From: Candidatus Woesearchaeota archaeon
Lineage (GTDB): Archaea > Nanobdellota > Nanobdellia > SCGC-AAA011-G17 > GW2011-AR18
Direction of reading: 5' to 3'
NCBI GenBank assembly: GCA_016179945.1
Contig: JACPCE010000024.1
Span: 2,600 to 40,149, forward strand
Length of the DNA stretch: 37,550 nt
Positions within the stretch are counted from its first letter, which is position 1. The number at the start of each line of letters is the position of its first letter. A program made the translations under genes and the position numbers. The notes below the pieces were generated by a model. The model saw only the letters and a program-made list of their open reading frames with translations. It was not told the origin of the DNA and ran no database searches. Positions 1 through 7,079 of this stretch are shown here, in pieces.

Positions 1-1
1 A

Positions 2-682
2 TTATATATTCCTGAATTAGCAATGAACAGAGTTAACTCTGACAAAGGCTCCAGAATGTGGGAGGTTTGGTGGCTAGCTCCTAGTGTAAGAGCAACAGGT
101 ACAACAAAGCAAGGTGCTAAAGTTGTAGTTTATGCTCATGAAAATAATTATTTTAGCAATCCAGCAAATGTTAAGGATGCAGTAGATAATAAAAAATTAG
201 TTAATGGTGCTGGACCAATGCCACAAGATCAATTTTACTCTTTATTAGAAAGAGAAGGCAATGGAAGGGTATTTGTTGTAGATTATGATAAATTAAAGAG
301 ATCAAGTTCAAGTGTTATAAGTGTTGATGATGCTTTATATCATCCTCAGACTATTCCTTTTTTAGGCAGTAAAGATACAGCAGAAAGATATTTAGTTAAA
401 CATAGAAAAGTCTATGGTGACAAAATAGGCGTTTGGCATACTGATGATTTAGAAGATGAGCCAATGGCTCGTATGCTGTTCCTTGGCATCAGCGACGGCA
501 ACGGCTTGAGTGGCGACGACCTGGACTACAGTAGTCGTTTGCTTGGGGTTGCGCCAGAGGCGCAGAGTGCGCGTGAAAGAGAAGGCCTTGAAGGAACAGT
601 TGAAGTCTTAGGCGAAGGAAAATTCTTAAGACGTGGTGGAAGATTATATATGCCAGTCCCAGAAGGCTTAGATTTAAAATAA
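2..682 (+). CDS. DGR target protein with variable region (5' partial)
   Basis: This is the diversified protein of the retroelement. The frame is open to the window edge with no upstream stop, so the track's ATG at 23 is probably internal and the gene 5' partial. Residues about 148-178 (numbered from that ATG) are encoded by VR, read ARMLFLGISDGNG and line up with the TR-encoded ARMLYLGNNDNNG. About 40 residues follow the variable stretch, including a GKFLRRGGRLYMPVPEG segment, so VR is not at the very C-terminus. The N-terminal part (EVWWLAPSVRATG, GRVFVVDYD) is unrecognised. DGR targets are usually C-type-lectin-fold ligand-binding proteins; that fold is plausible here but not shown. The VR portion is far richer in G+C than the rest of the gene. 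No signal peptide can be judged because the true N-terminus is missing. Confidence 0.85.
   Translation, partial: LYIPELAMNRVNSDKGSRMWEVWWLAPSVRATGTTKQGAKVVVYAHENNYFSNPANVKDAVDNKKLVNGAGPMPQDQFYSLLEREGNGRVFVVDYDKLKRSSSSVISVDDALYHPQTIPFLGSKDTAERYLVKHRKVYGDKIGVWHTDDLEDEPMARMLFLGISDGNGLSGDDLDYSSRLLGVAPEAQSAREREGLEGTVEVLGEGKFLRRGGRLYMPVPEGLDLK
465..552 (+). repeat. DGR variable repeat (VR)
   Basis: 88 bases inside the target gene that align with TR (895-985). There are fourteen substitutions, and every one falls at a TR adenine (910, 919, 922, 927, 928, 940, 945, 948, 957, 960, 964, 980, 981, 983). They become G ten times and T four times. No C, G or T of TR is changed inside the repeat. One AAC codon of TR (around 945-953) is missing in VR, which keeps the frame. 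Adenine-specific change is the established signature of mutagenic retrohoming. Confidence 0.96.
550..564 (+). other. Hairpin at the 3' edge of VR
   Basis: TGCGCC-AGA-GGCGCA is a perfect 6-bp stem with a 3-base loop starting at the last bases of VR. TR has no counterpart at its own 3' edge. In Bordetella phage BPP-1 and other DGRs, a hairpin or cruciform just after VR marks the recipient site and stimulates retrohoming. The same role is inferred from position and structure. Confidence 0.65.
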
Positions 683-720
683 ATTCTTTTTCAAAACTTT
701 TTTATATTATTTCTTTTATT
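683..720 (+). terminator. T-rich stretch after DGR target gene
   Basis: Several T runs (TCTTTTTC, CTTTTTTATATTATTTCTTTT) directly follow the target stop codon. Archaeal termination commonly uses such U-rich tracts without a hairpin, so this may end the target mRNA and separate it from the TR RNA. It could also be part of the TR promoter region. Confidence 0.35.
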
Positions 721-743
721 GATTTTATTAGTCCCAGCTACTA

Positions 744-887
744 ACTTTACTTAAAAAGTGAAGTAGTAAATTGGAGTAGTTTGGACTACACGCATCTTCA
801 CTACGGTAGCTTGCTACTATAAAATACAGCCATGACTATCCGCGACTTGCGGCCTGAAATGGCAGTGAAATTCAAAAGTGAAGATGC
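744..887 (+). ncRNA. Structured RNA upstream of TR (candidate DGR TR-RNA leader)
   Basis: This non-coding stretch between target and TR is full of perfect inverted repeats. A hairpin at 744-764 (ACTTTACTT/AAGTGAAGT, one G-T pair) is followed by one at 776-789 (GTAGT-TTGG-ACTAC). A closing stem GCATCTTCACT (792-802) then pairs over 11 bp with AGTGAAGATGC (877-887). Inside that stem lie hairpin GTAGC-TT-GCTAC (806-817) and arm GCCAT/ATGGC (829-833/859-863), which closes CCGC-GACTT-GCGG through a symmetrical 6x6 internal loop. Together 792-887 form a three-way junction ending seven bases before TR. Known DGRs make a TR RNA whose flanking structure guides the RT; this is the natural candidate. 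Transcription is not shown. Confidence 0.6.
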
Positions 888-894
888 TACTTGG

Positions 895-985
895 TGGCTC
901 GTATGCTGTACCTTGGCAACAACGACAACAACGGCTTGAATGGCAACAACAACCTGAACAACAATAGTCGTTTGCTTGGAATAGC
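895..985 (+). repeat. DGR template repeat (TR)
   Basis: 91 bases containing a run of AAC/AAT codons (GGC AAC AAC GAC AAC AAC GGC), the usual adenine-rich layout of DGR templates in which A1 and A2 of AAY codons give wide amino-acid choice. It matches VR apart from A substitutions and one extra AAC. It sits 40 bases before the RT start. The track ORF 891-1076 is only the read-through of TR and probably not a gene. Confidence 0.95.
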
Positions 986-1024
986 CAAACTAATTATTGC
1001 TGGGACTATTATCTTAAAGTTAAT

Positions 1025-2769
1025 ATGGGAAACAATTTGTTTAATCAGTTATGTTCTTATGAAAATCTTGAATTAGCTTTTGAGAAAGCAAGGAAAAGAA
1101 AAACTTTGAAAAAATATGTTATTGATTTTGAGAAGAATTTAAAGAATAATTTACTCAAGCTTCAATCTGAAATCATATTTCACATTTACAAGCCGAAACC
1201 TTTAGAGACTTTTATTATTAGGGATCCAAAGACGAGAAAAATAAGCAAGTCAGATTTTAGGGACAGAATAGTCCATCATGCCATATGTAATGTTATAGAA
1301 CCTATTTTTGACAATGGTTTTATCTATGATTCCTATGCTAACAGAAAATGGAAGGGATCATTAAAAGCCCTTGAAAGATTTGATTTTTTTAAAGGAAAAG
1401 TCTCGCAAAATAACACTAAAGATTGTTATATTCTTAAGGCAGATATAAAACATTATTTTGATGATGTTGATCATGACGTTCTTATTTCAATAATTAAAAA
1501 CAAAATAAAAGATTCCCGTGTGATGTGGTTGATAAATATTATTTTGAACAATCACTCAAGCGGGGGGGGGACGACGGTAGCGTAGGTATGCCTTTAGGGA
1601 ATCTGACCTCCCAATTCTTCGCTAATGTTTATCTAAATGAGCTTGACCAGTTTGTCAAGCATGAACTAAAAATAAAGTATTACATAAGATATGTTGATGA
1701 TTTTGTAATATTAGGTAGGAACAAACAAATTTTAGAATATTATAAGGAAGAAATAAATAATTTCCTAATAAACAAATTAAAAATTCAATTGCATCCAGAT
1801 AAGTCTGATATTTTTAAATTAAATAATGGCGTTAATTTTTTAGGATTTAGAGTGTTTTATTATCATAAATTATTAAGGGAGAAAAACATTAAGAAATTTG
1901 AAAGAAGATTCAATGAATTAAAAAAATTCTACAAAAAAGGATTTGTTGAAAGAGAAAACGTTGTAAATGTATTTGAAGGCTGGATTACATATGTAAGCCA
2001 TGCAAATACTTACAAACACAGGAGACATTTAACTAGATTATTTAACAAATACTTTCCTATAGAGATTAAAAAAGAAGTTGAGAATATTAAAAAACATGAG
2101 AATTTCATTGAAAGGTTAGAAGAAAGCAATTATCAGTTTACTTCACAAAAGACTTTGCAATTACTAAAGAAAGGACTAACAATTAAACAAATTGCAGAAC
2201 AAAGACAAATAAAAGAGTCAACAGTCTGGGAGCACATTGCCAAGTTGATTGAATATGGTCAGTTAAATGTCTGGAAATTATTGCCTAAGGATAAGATTCT
2301 AAAAATTTCTTATAAAATTCATAGTCAGGATGATAAATTAAAAGATATAAAACAAAGATTAAATGATAATTCTATAAGTTTTGATGAAATTAACTGTGTT
2401 CTTGCAAGCATTAAGCATGAAAACAAGAAGAAAAATATTATTCATCATGTTAGAAATTACAAAAGAATTAACTGCTTTAGAAAATGTTATTTCAATCCAA
2501 AACAAAGAGAAACATGTTCAGCTAAATTTGATGATCTCATTTCTAAAAATCCTAATCTGGAATTAACTAAAAAGGAATTTCTTGATTTATTCAATAATCA
2601 CATGAATATTTGTATTTTACCAGAAAAAGAAAAATTAGGATTTATCTCCTACAAAGAATTCATTGAAAGGATAAGAAATTACAAAAATAAATTAGTTAAA
2701 CACCCATTGCAACAGCCTGCCCAATTTCAACAATCTCAGAAGCTCCAGATTTATTCAAAACAAATTTAA
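1025..2769 (+). CDS. DGR reverse transcriptase, frame-broken at a G9 run, with C-terminal HTH domain
   Basis: Copies TR RNA into mutated cDNA that replaces VR. The first frame (1025-1585) has the DGR-RT N-terminal region, FRDRIVHHAICNVIEPIF and motif A with catalytic D140 (KADIKHYFDDVDHD). The second frame (through 2769) has the DGR hallmark GMPLGNLTSQ, catalytic YVDD and GVNFLGFRV. The frames meet at nine G (1562-1570): ten or seven G would restore one product, GGDDGSVGMPLGN. The restored protein is about 580 residues, much longer than the usual 300-400. The extra part holds an HTH_40-like segment (GLTIKQIAEQRQIKESTVWEHI, known from RecQ C-termini) and an unrecognised tail. The last 74 bases overlap the convergent gene. 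The break could be an assembly indel, a phase-variable tract or true decay. Confidence 0.9.
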
Positions 2770-3592
2770 TCAATAAATAAAAGCTGAAATCTACAATCAA
2801 AAAACTAATTATATAAAACAAAATAGTAAAGTTCTCAAATACAGGGGTAGTGGAAAGCATAGAACTGCCCAATATTATAATAGAAGAAATAAATGAAATA
2901 AATATCAACAATATCAGAATATTAATTATCAGTTTCCCATAAGATCTAAGAAAAGGAACAAAATAAAGAAATATTCCTATAGGAAATAATATCACTCCAA
3001 AACTAATTAACAGCCATCTGATTCCAAACATTATAGCCGTTAATAATAAAACTATAATATAAGGAATAATAAGAAGTATCTGCATTATTGCATTTCCAAA
3101 GCTGTCAGAAGCTACTTTAAAGAAATCAGGATTAATATTGGCAAATATATAAGAAGTCAGGCTTGAATTAAATTCTATTAATAGGTTATATAGGTAATAA
3201 CTGGCAGATACTAGGATAATAGCTATTATCATATTCTTTATTGATTCCTTGGCTTTATGCCTTTTTACTATATTATTAGAATCTGTAATGAATATAATTC
3301 CTGAATACAATAAGAAGAATATATAGAAAGTGCTTATTAAAGAGATTATAGTTAACCATATTGTCTTGAATATTTCTATGTTTGGCTTTGCAGTCATTAA
3401 AGTTTCAACTAACTTGATTAAAGGCTGAGCTGGCAGTCCTAGAACATAACTTAGAAAGTAACCAGTATCTTTTAGGCATTCTATTAAAGAGAATATTGAA
3501 CAGCTTGACTCTTGCTTAGTTTCTTCTGCAAAAACTATTGGTGTGACTAATAGAAGAATTGCAATTAAGGTAAATAGTTTGGATTTTTTCAT
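2696..3592 (-). CDS. Secreted-signal polytopic membrane protein, VirB6/TrbL/CedA-like
   Basis: 298 residues with a cleavable-type signal peptide (ending near VFAEE) and about six hydrophobic helices. After an extracytoplasmic stretch with two Cys comes a helix pair linked by a basic loop, NNIVKRHKAKESIKNMI, then a long helix-rich C-terminal half. The layout resembles VirB6/TrbL-type channel subunits of conjugation systems and archaeal CedA DNA importers. No diagnostic motif was seen, so this is a topology-based guess. It is divergent from the MNT-HEPN pair and overlaps the tail of the RT gene on the opposite strand. Confidence 0.55.
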   Translation of the reverse strand: MKKSKLFTLIAILLLVTPIVFAEETKQESSCSIFSLIECLKDTGYFLSYVLGLPAQPLIKLVETLMTAKPNIEIFKTIWLTIISLISTFYIFFLLYSGIIFITDSNNIVKRHKAKESIKNMIIAIILVSASYYLYNLLIEFNSSLTSYIFANINPDFFKVASDSFGNAIMQILLIIPYIIVLLLTAIMFGIRWLLISFGVILFPIGIFLYFVPFLRSYGKLIINILILLIFISFISSIIILGSSMLSTTPVFENFTILFYIISFLIVDFSFYLLIKFVLNKSGASEIVEIGQAVAMGV

Positions 3593-3603
3593 AATAAGAA
3601 AGG

Positions 3604-3643
3604 TTTATATAGTACTATTAACTATAAGTTAATAACTATTAAC
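3604..3643 (+). promoter_or_regulatory. Promoter and palindromic operator of MNT-HEPN
   Basis: TATA-like TTTATATAGTA is followed by the perfect palindrome TATTAACT-ATA-AGTTAATA (3616-3634). A direct repeat ACTATTAAC (3614-3622 and 3635-3643) frames it. The block ends three bases before the ATG of a protein whose own N-terminus is a winged helix, so autoregulation is likely. The opposite-strand gene starts at 3592 and may share the region. Confidence 0.55.
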
Positions 3644-3646
3644 AAA

Positions 3647-4246
3647 ATGGAAATAGAAGATAAATTAAAAAATAAAATATTATTAATTTTATTAAAGGAT
3701 ATTTCTATAAAACATACTATAACCTCCTTAGCCAAGGAGTTAAAAATAACAAGGGTTGGCATTTGGAAAATTCTCAAGAGGTTAGAGTCTCAGGAATTTA
3801 TAAAATTGGTACAAATTGGTAAAGGAAAAACAAGCACTTACTTAATAGAACTTAAATGGGATGTTCTTACAGAAAAGACTCTTGCACTTTATCTTACAGA
3901 AGAAGCTTTAAAACAATTAAGATGGAGAAGCAATTTTGAAGGGCTTGAAAATGATGTGGATTTTATTATTATTTATGGCAGTATACTTCAATCATTCAAA
4001 GAAGCTAATGATATTGATATATTATGTATTGCCAATAAAGACAAATTTATAAAAATACAAAATACAATCAATAAAATACAAAAAATGCAAATTAAAAAAA
4101 TTCATGATATTAGTTTTACCAAAGAAGAATTTGAATGGGAACTAACAAATTCAAATAAGGCTTTTATTGAAGCTGTTAAAAAAGGAGTAGTTTTATTCGG
4201 TCAAGAGAAATTTGTTAAATTTATGAAGGAAGTGAGCACGAAATGA
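3647..4246 (+). CDS. Winged-helix plus minimal nucleotidyltransferase (MNT) antitoxin
   Basis: 199 residues. The N-terminal 65 or so form a wHTH (ITSLAKELKITRVGIWKILKRLE, then a KGKTSTYLI wing). The C-terminal part is a minimal nucleotidyltransferase: YGSILQSFKEANDIDIL carries the GS(x)nDxD signature of MNT proteins. In MNT-HEPN systems the MNT antitoxin adds AMP to the HEPN toxin to silence it. The next gene, overlapping by ATGA, encodes the HEPN partner. The wHTH fusion probably adds direct transcriptional control at the palindrome just upstream. Confidence 0.8.
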   Translation: MEIEDKLKNKILLILLKDISIKHTITSLAKELKITRVGIWKILKRLESQEFIKLVQIGKGKTSTYLIELKWDVLTEKTLALYLTEEALKQLRWRSNFEGLENDVDFIIIYGSILQSFKEANDIDILCIANKDKFIKIQNTINKIQKMQIKKIHDISFTKEEFEWELTNSNKAFIEAVKKGVVLFGQEKFVKFMKEVSTK

Positions 4247-4776
4247 ATAAAGTACATGACTGTTTTTCCAATGCAAAAAATGATGAAGAGAAAGGCAAGA
4301 AGCATAAAGGTTTATTATTTGTAGGAAAAGATAATAAGAAAGCTGAAGAATATATAAAAAAGGCAAAAGAAAATCTAGAGCTTTGTGAATTACTAAAAGA
4401 AAAGAGATTTGATTATAAAATACCAGAAGAGTGGTTCTATACTTTATATTATTGTGCAATGGCTATACTGACAAAATTTGGAGTTGAAAGCAGAAGCCAG
4501 CGCTGTACTGCTTTATTTTTAAGATATATAAAAGATAAAGGTTTAATAGAATATGATAATGATTTCATTGACAGGATAACTGTTTATAGCGAAAAAGAAG
4601 AAAGATCAGATGTTGATGAAAGAGAAAAGTCACGTTATGGTTCTTCTGTTAAAAGCGAAGAAATAATTCAGAAATATGAAACAATGATAAACACCTGCAA
4701 GAAAGCAATTTCTGAATGTGAAGAAATTGTATTTTCAAATAAAGAATTTACTTTGCCAAAAGAGTTATTAGAGTAA
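4243..4776 (+). CDS. HEPN-domain protein (candidate toxin of MNT-HEPN pair)
   Basis: 177-residue helical protein. Residues 33-55 (KAEEYIKKAKENLELCELLKEK) and the following EEWFYTLYYCAMAILTK helix match the HEPN helical bundle. The usual RxxxxH RNase motif is absent. The equivalent place reads DEREKSRYGSS, the R...Y variant seen in some archaeal HEPN proteins, so RNase activity is uncertain. Its ATGA overlap with the MNT gene implies coupled translation. It may be a toxin with an alternative active site or an inactive binding partner. Confidence 0.7.
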   Translation: MNKVHDCFSNAKNDEEKGKKHKGLLFVGKDNKKAEEYIKKAKENLELCELLKEKRFDYKIPEEWFYTLYYCAMAILTKFGVESRSQRCTALFLRYIKDKGLIEYDNDFIDRITVYSEKEERSDVDEREKSRYGSSVKSEEIIQKYETMINTCKKAISECEEIVFSNKEFTLPKELLE

Positions 4777-4837
4777 CGAAAATATTGATTTTTTCATGAG
4801 AAAAAAACTTTTTAAACTTTTAGAATAATAAAAAATT

Positions 4838-4909
4838 ATGGAAAGTAACACACTAGAAAAAAGAGTAAATAAAGAAATGATAAAAACTTATTGGGATATA
4901 TTCTTATAA
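4838..4909 (+). CDS. Possible 23-residue peptide or gene remnant
   Basis: ATG at 4838 follows a TATA-like TTTTTAAAC at the usual leaderless distance and encodes MESNTLEKRVNKEMIKTYWDIFL, then a stop. It is too short to recognise. It could be the start of a decayed gene or a small peptide. The rest of 4777-4953 shows no other coding signal. Confidence 0.25.
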   Translation: MESNTLEKRVNKEMIKTYWDIFL

Positions 4910-4953
4910 AAACTGCTACTTTTAAGCATCCAGATTAAATATAAATTAAAAAA

Positions 4954-5709
4954 TTATTTTTCAGATGCTTTCCATATAAGATTAAAATAATCAAGATAAC
5001 CTTTAGCTATATCTCTATCATATATTAAAAATAATATTGCATTATATTCTTTCATATGTCCAATTATAACATGGTCTTTAAATATTTCTATCCATATTGG
5101 ACTTACAATGTTTTTAGGTAAATATCTTACTTCAGTGTTTAACATTTCTTCTCGAACTGAGCCATAATCTCTAACATTAGAGTCATAAATATACTTGCAT
5201 TTCACTCCCTTTCTAATTCTTCTTTTGTGCCAGTCTATTAGATAACCTTCTATTTTTTCATTAATTATTCTTGGTGCGCCTATAATATATTGTATTTCTC
5301 CTTTACTTAATGTTGAAATTATTTTTTCATAAACAAATTTTATTCCTGATAAACCTTCGTAAATGCCAGCTTTTATCTCATAACTTTCGTTTTTTCTTAA
5401 TCTGTTTAATTCTGGAATTAACTTCAAAATATCTTGTTTTTGTTTTTTTAGTTTTATTTCCTTTTCTTTTAATAGTTCTTTTAGATAATTAGGTTCAGTT
5501 ATCGTGAAATACTTCTTATTTGATTTTATAACATAAGATACAAGTCCTTTGTGTACAAGTTTTTGAAGGAATTCATATACTTTTGAAGCATGTATCTGAG
5601 CTTCCTTTACTATTGGTGTTGTGGTTGTCTGGCCTAATTTTAATAATGCTAAATAAATCTTAATTTCTGTTTTTGTTAATCCTAAATCTTCTAAAGGTTT
5701 AGTATCCAT
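4954..5709 (-). CDS. TrmB-family transcriptional regulator
   Basis: 251 residues with the TrmB layout. The N-terminal wHTH (LGLTKTEIKIYLALLKLGQ, HASKVYEFLQKLVHKGLV) is followed by a coiled linker (LLKEKEIKLKKQKQDILKL). A C-terminal effector domain resembles the phospholipase-D-like TrmB fold (RIRKGVKCKYIYDSNVR, LPKNIVSPIWIEIFKDHV). TrmB proteins sense sugars or other ligands and repress or activate nearby genes. It is divergent from the diiron protein at 5804, its most likely target; the ligand cannot be read from sequence. Confidence 0.85.
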   Translation of the reverse strand: MDTKPLEDLGLTKTEIKIYLALLKLGQTTTTPIVKEAQIHASKVYEFLQKLVHKGLVSYVIKSNKKYFTITEPNYLKELLKEKEIKLKKQKQDILKLIPELNRLRKNESYEIKAGIYEGLSGIKFVYEKIISTLSKGEIQYIIGAPRIINEKIEGYLIDWHKRRIRKGVKCKYIYDSNVRDYGSVREEMLNTEVRYLPKNIVSPIWIEIFKDHVIIGHMKEYNAILFLIYDRDIAKGYLDYFNLIWKASEK

Positions 5710-5803
5710 AAATATTGTTATGTCTATTTTTATATAAACTTAACTATTATCACCCCATTAATAGGTGAAGAAAATTAATATTTTCCTTATTATTATAGTT
5801 TAT
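5710..5803. promoter_or_regulatory. Divergent promoter region, trmB-like / diiron protein
   Basis: On the minus strand TTTATATA lies about 25 bases before the regulator ATG. On the plus strand an AT-rich AATTAATATTTT lies about 25 bases before the ATG at 5804. The two promoters sit back to back, so a regulator bound between them (around 5740-5765) could control both genes. No clear palindrome was seen. Confidence 0.4.
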
Positions 5804-6493
5804 ATGGAAAACTTAAAGCAGTTTTTAGAACAATGGGATATGATGGTATCTAAAAATTATAAAGAAATAAAGCTATTTAATCCTGAATTTACAACCAATA
5901 TAACTATAGATCAAATGAAACATTTCTTTAAAGTTTTTTATCATTTAAGAGGACATTTCCATGATTTCTTATGGTATATGGGTAATAATGCTCCAGATGA
6001 AAATTCAAAAGATATTATTTTAGATAATCTCAAAGAAGAATTTGGTAAAAATAGGTCTCATGAACAATTATTTTGGCAATCTGCAGAGGTAATAAATATA
6101 GACCTCGCAGAAGAATTAATTTATCAGAAAAACTATATTGATTTTGCTAAAGATTTTAATAGGGGGCATTTATTATATCTTGTTTCACATGATTGGGAAA
6201 GAAATGTTGCAGCATTCGCAGCATATGAAAGACTAGACAATATAGATTATGCTAATTTACTTGAGTTCATAAAAAGCTTTAATGTTTTTAAGAATAATCC
6301 TAATGCTTTAGCCTTTTTTGTGATGCATAGTAAAGTTAAACATTATGAAATGATTGATGAGGGGTTTAATCTAGAAATGATATGGGCTAAAGATAAAAAT
6401 AAAATAATAGAATCATTTAATTTTATAGCAGAGCACCAAAATAAAATGTGGAAAAAATTAAGCAATGAAGTATTCAATTATGTAAGAAATTAA
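5804..6493 (+). CDS. Heme-oxygenase-like diiron (HDO) / iron-containing redox enzyme family
   Basis: Predicted all-helical protein of 229 residues. NLKEEFGKNRSHEQLFWQ matches the conserved NLxEExG...HxxLf segment of the iron-containing redox / heme-oxygenase-like diiron family. The C-terminal HSKVKHYEMIDEGFN supplies the second set of candidate His, Glu and Asp ligands. Related proteins include CADD-type and UndA/SznF oxidases and TenA/PqqC-like enzymes; the substrate here is unknown. The track start is a GTG at 5765. ATG 5804 (MENLKQFLEQW) is preferred because the extra 13 residues are hydrophobic, unlike a soluble enzyme, and because it fits a leaderless transcript. Confidence 0.65.
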   Translation: MENLKQFLEQWDMMVSKNYKEIKLFNPEFTTNITIDQMKHFFKVFYHLRGHFHDFLWYMGNNAPDENSKDIILDNLKEEFGKNRSHEQLFWQSAEVINIDLAEELIYQKNYIDFAKDFNRGHLLYLVSHDWERNVAAFAAYERLDNIDYANLLEFIKSFNVFKNNPNALAFFVMHSKVKHYEMIDEGFNLEMIWAKDKNKIIESFNFIAEHQNKMWKKLSNEVFNYVRN

Positions 6494-6534
6494 ATACCCA
6501 ATAACTATATAAATATATTTCACATATTAAAAAT

Positions 6535-6648
6535 ATGAAGAGAAATTTTAGTATTTTAATAGAAAAAGATGAAGATGGTTGGTTAGTTTCTAGTGTAGTA
6601 GGTCTTCAAGGATGTCATACACAAGCTAAAAATTTAGATCTAAATTAA
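6535..6648 (+). pseudogene. Truncated HicB-type antitoxin remnant
   Basis: 37 residues beginning MKRNFSILIEKDEDGWLVSS and continuing VVGLQGCHTQAKNLD. This is the N-terminal half of a HicB fold (RNase-H-like strand pair with the LxGCHTQxxxLD motif), then a stop. Intact HicB is about twice as long, and no HicA lies next to it. A TATA-like TATATAAATATA is still present upstream. The gene was missed by the ORF track because of its length. Confidence 0.65.
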
Positions 6649-6658
6649 ATGAAAAAAG

Positions 6659-6701
6659 TAACTATAGTTAACTTTATAAAGATTCTCAATTTTAGAATTC
6701 T
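6659..6701 (+). promoter_or_regulatory. Promoter and palindromic operator of the Fe-S operon
   Basis: TAACTATAGTTA (6659-6670) is a perfect 12-bp palindrome directly before TATA-like ACTTTATAAAG. The ATG at 6702 lies about 25 bases on. The first gene is an HTH protein, so autoregulation of the Fe-S operon is likely. Confidence 0.5.
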
Positions 6702-7079
6702 ATGGAATTAATACAAGAGCTAGAAGTATGGTATGTAATACCTGCAATAAGAAAAGAGATAACTATCGCTATGCAAAGTAATGGCTTAAAACAGGTAGAA
6801 ATAGCTAAAAGATTAGGCCTTACAAAAGCAGCTGTAAACCAATATTTATCTAATAAAAGAGGAAATGAATTAAAATTCAATAATAAAATAAAACAGCAGA
6901 TTATGGAATCTACTAAAAGAATTAATAATGAATTTGATTCTGTAAGAGAAATCCAATATTTGATAAATATTGCAAGAGAAGAAAAAATTGCATGCCAGGT
7001 TCATAGAAATTTAGATAATAGTTTTAAGTCTTGTAATATATGTTTTGAGCAGCCACTAATTCAATTAAGGAGTAAATAA
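6702..7079 (+). CDS. XRE-type HTH regulator with C-terminal Cys cluster
   Basis: 125 residues. The N-terminal half is an HTH (SNGLKQVEIAKRLGLTKAAVNQYLSNKRG) of the archaeal COG2522 kind. The C-terminal part holds three Cys spread over IACQVHRNLDNSFKSCNICF, a possible metal or Fe-S site. It opens the operon and overlaps iscS by one base (TAATG). The likely role is sensing Fe-S or iron status and controlling the operon through the palindrome at 6659; cluster binding is inferred only. Confidence 0.72.
   Translation: MELIQELEVWYVIPAIRKEITIAMQSNGLKQVEIAKRLGLTKAAVNQYLSNKRGNELKFNNKIKQQIMESTKRINNEFDSVREIQYLINIAREEKIACQVHRNLDNSFKSCNICFEQPLIQLRSK

Noticed and set aside
683-1024. Possible avd accessory gene between target and RT
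   Set aside because: No frame of adequate length exists; the stretch is explained by the structured RNA and TR.
891-1076. ORF 891-1076 (61 aa) as a second diversified protein
   Set aside because: It is only the TR read through in one frame, with a tail overlapping the RT start; TR is an RNA template and not expected to be translated.
4193-4459. Minus-strand ORF 88 aa over MNT/HEPN junction
   Set aside because: Antisense shadow; the plus-strand genes have family motifs and an ATGA overlap.
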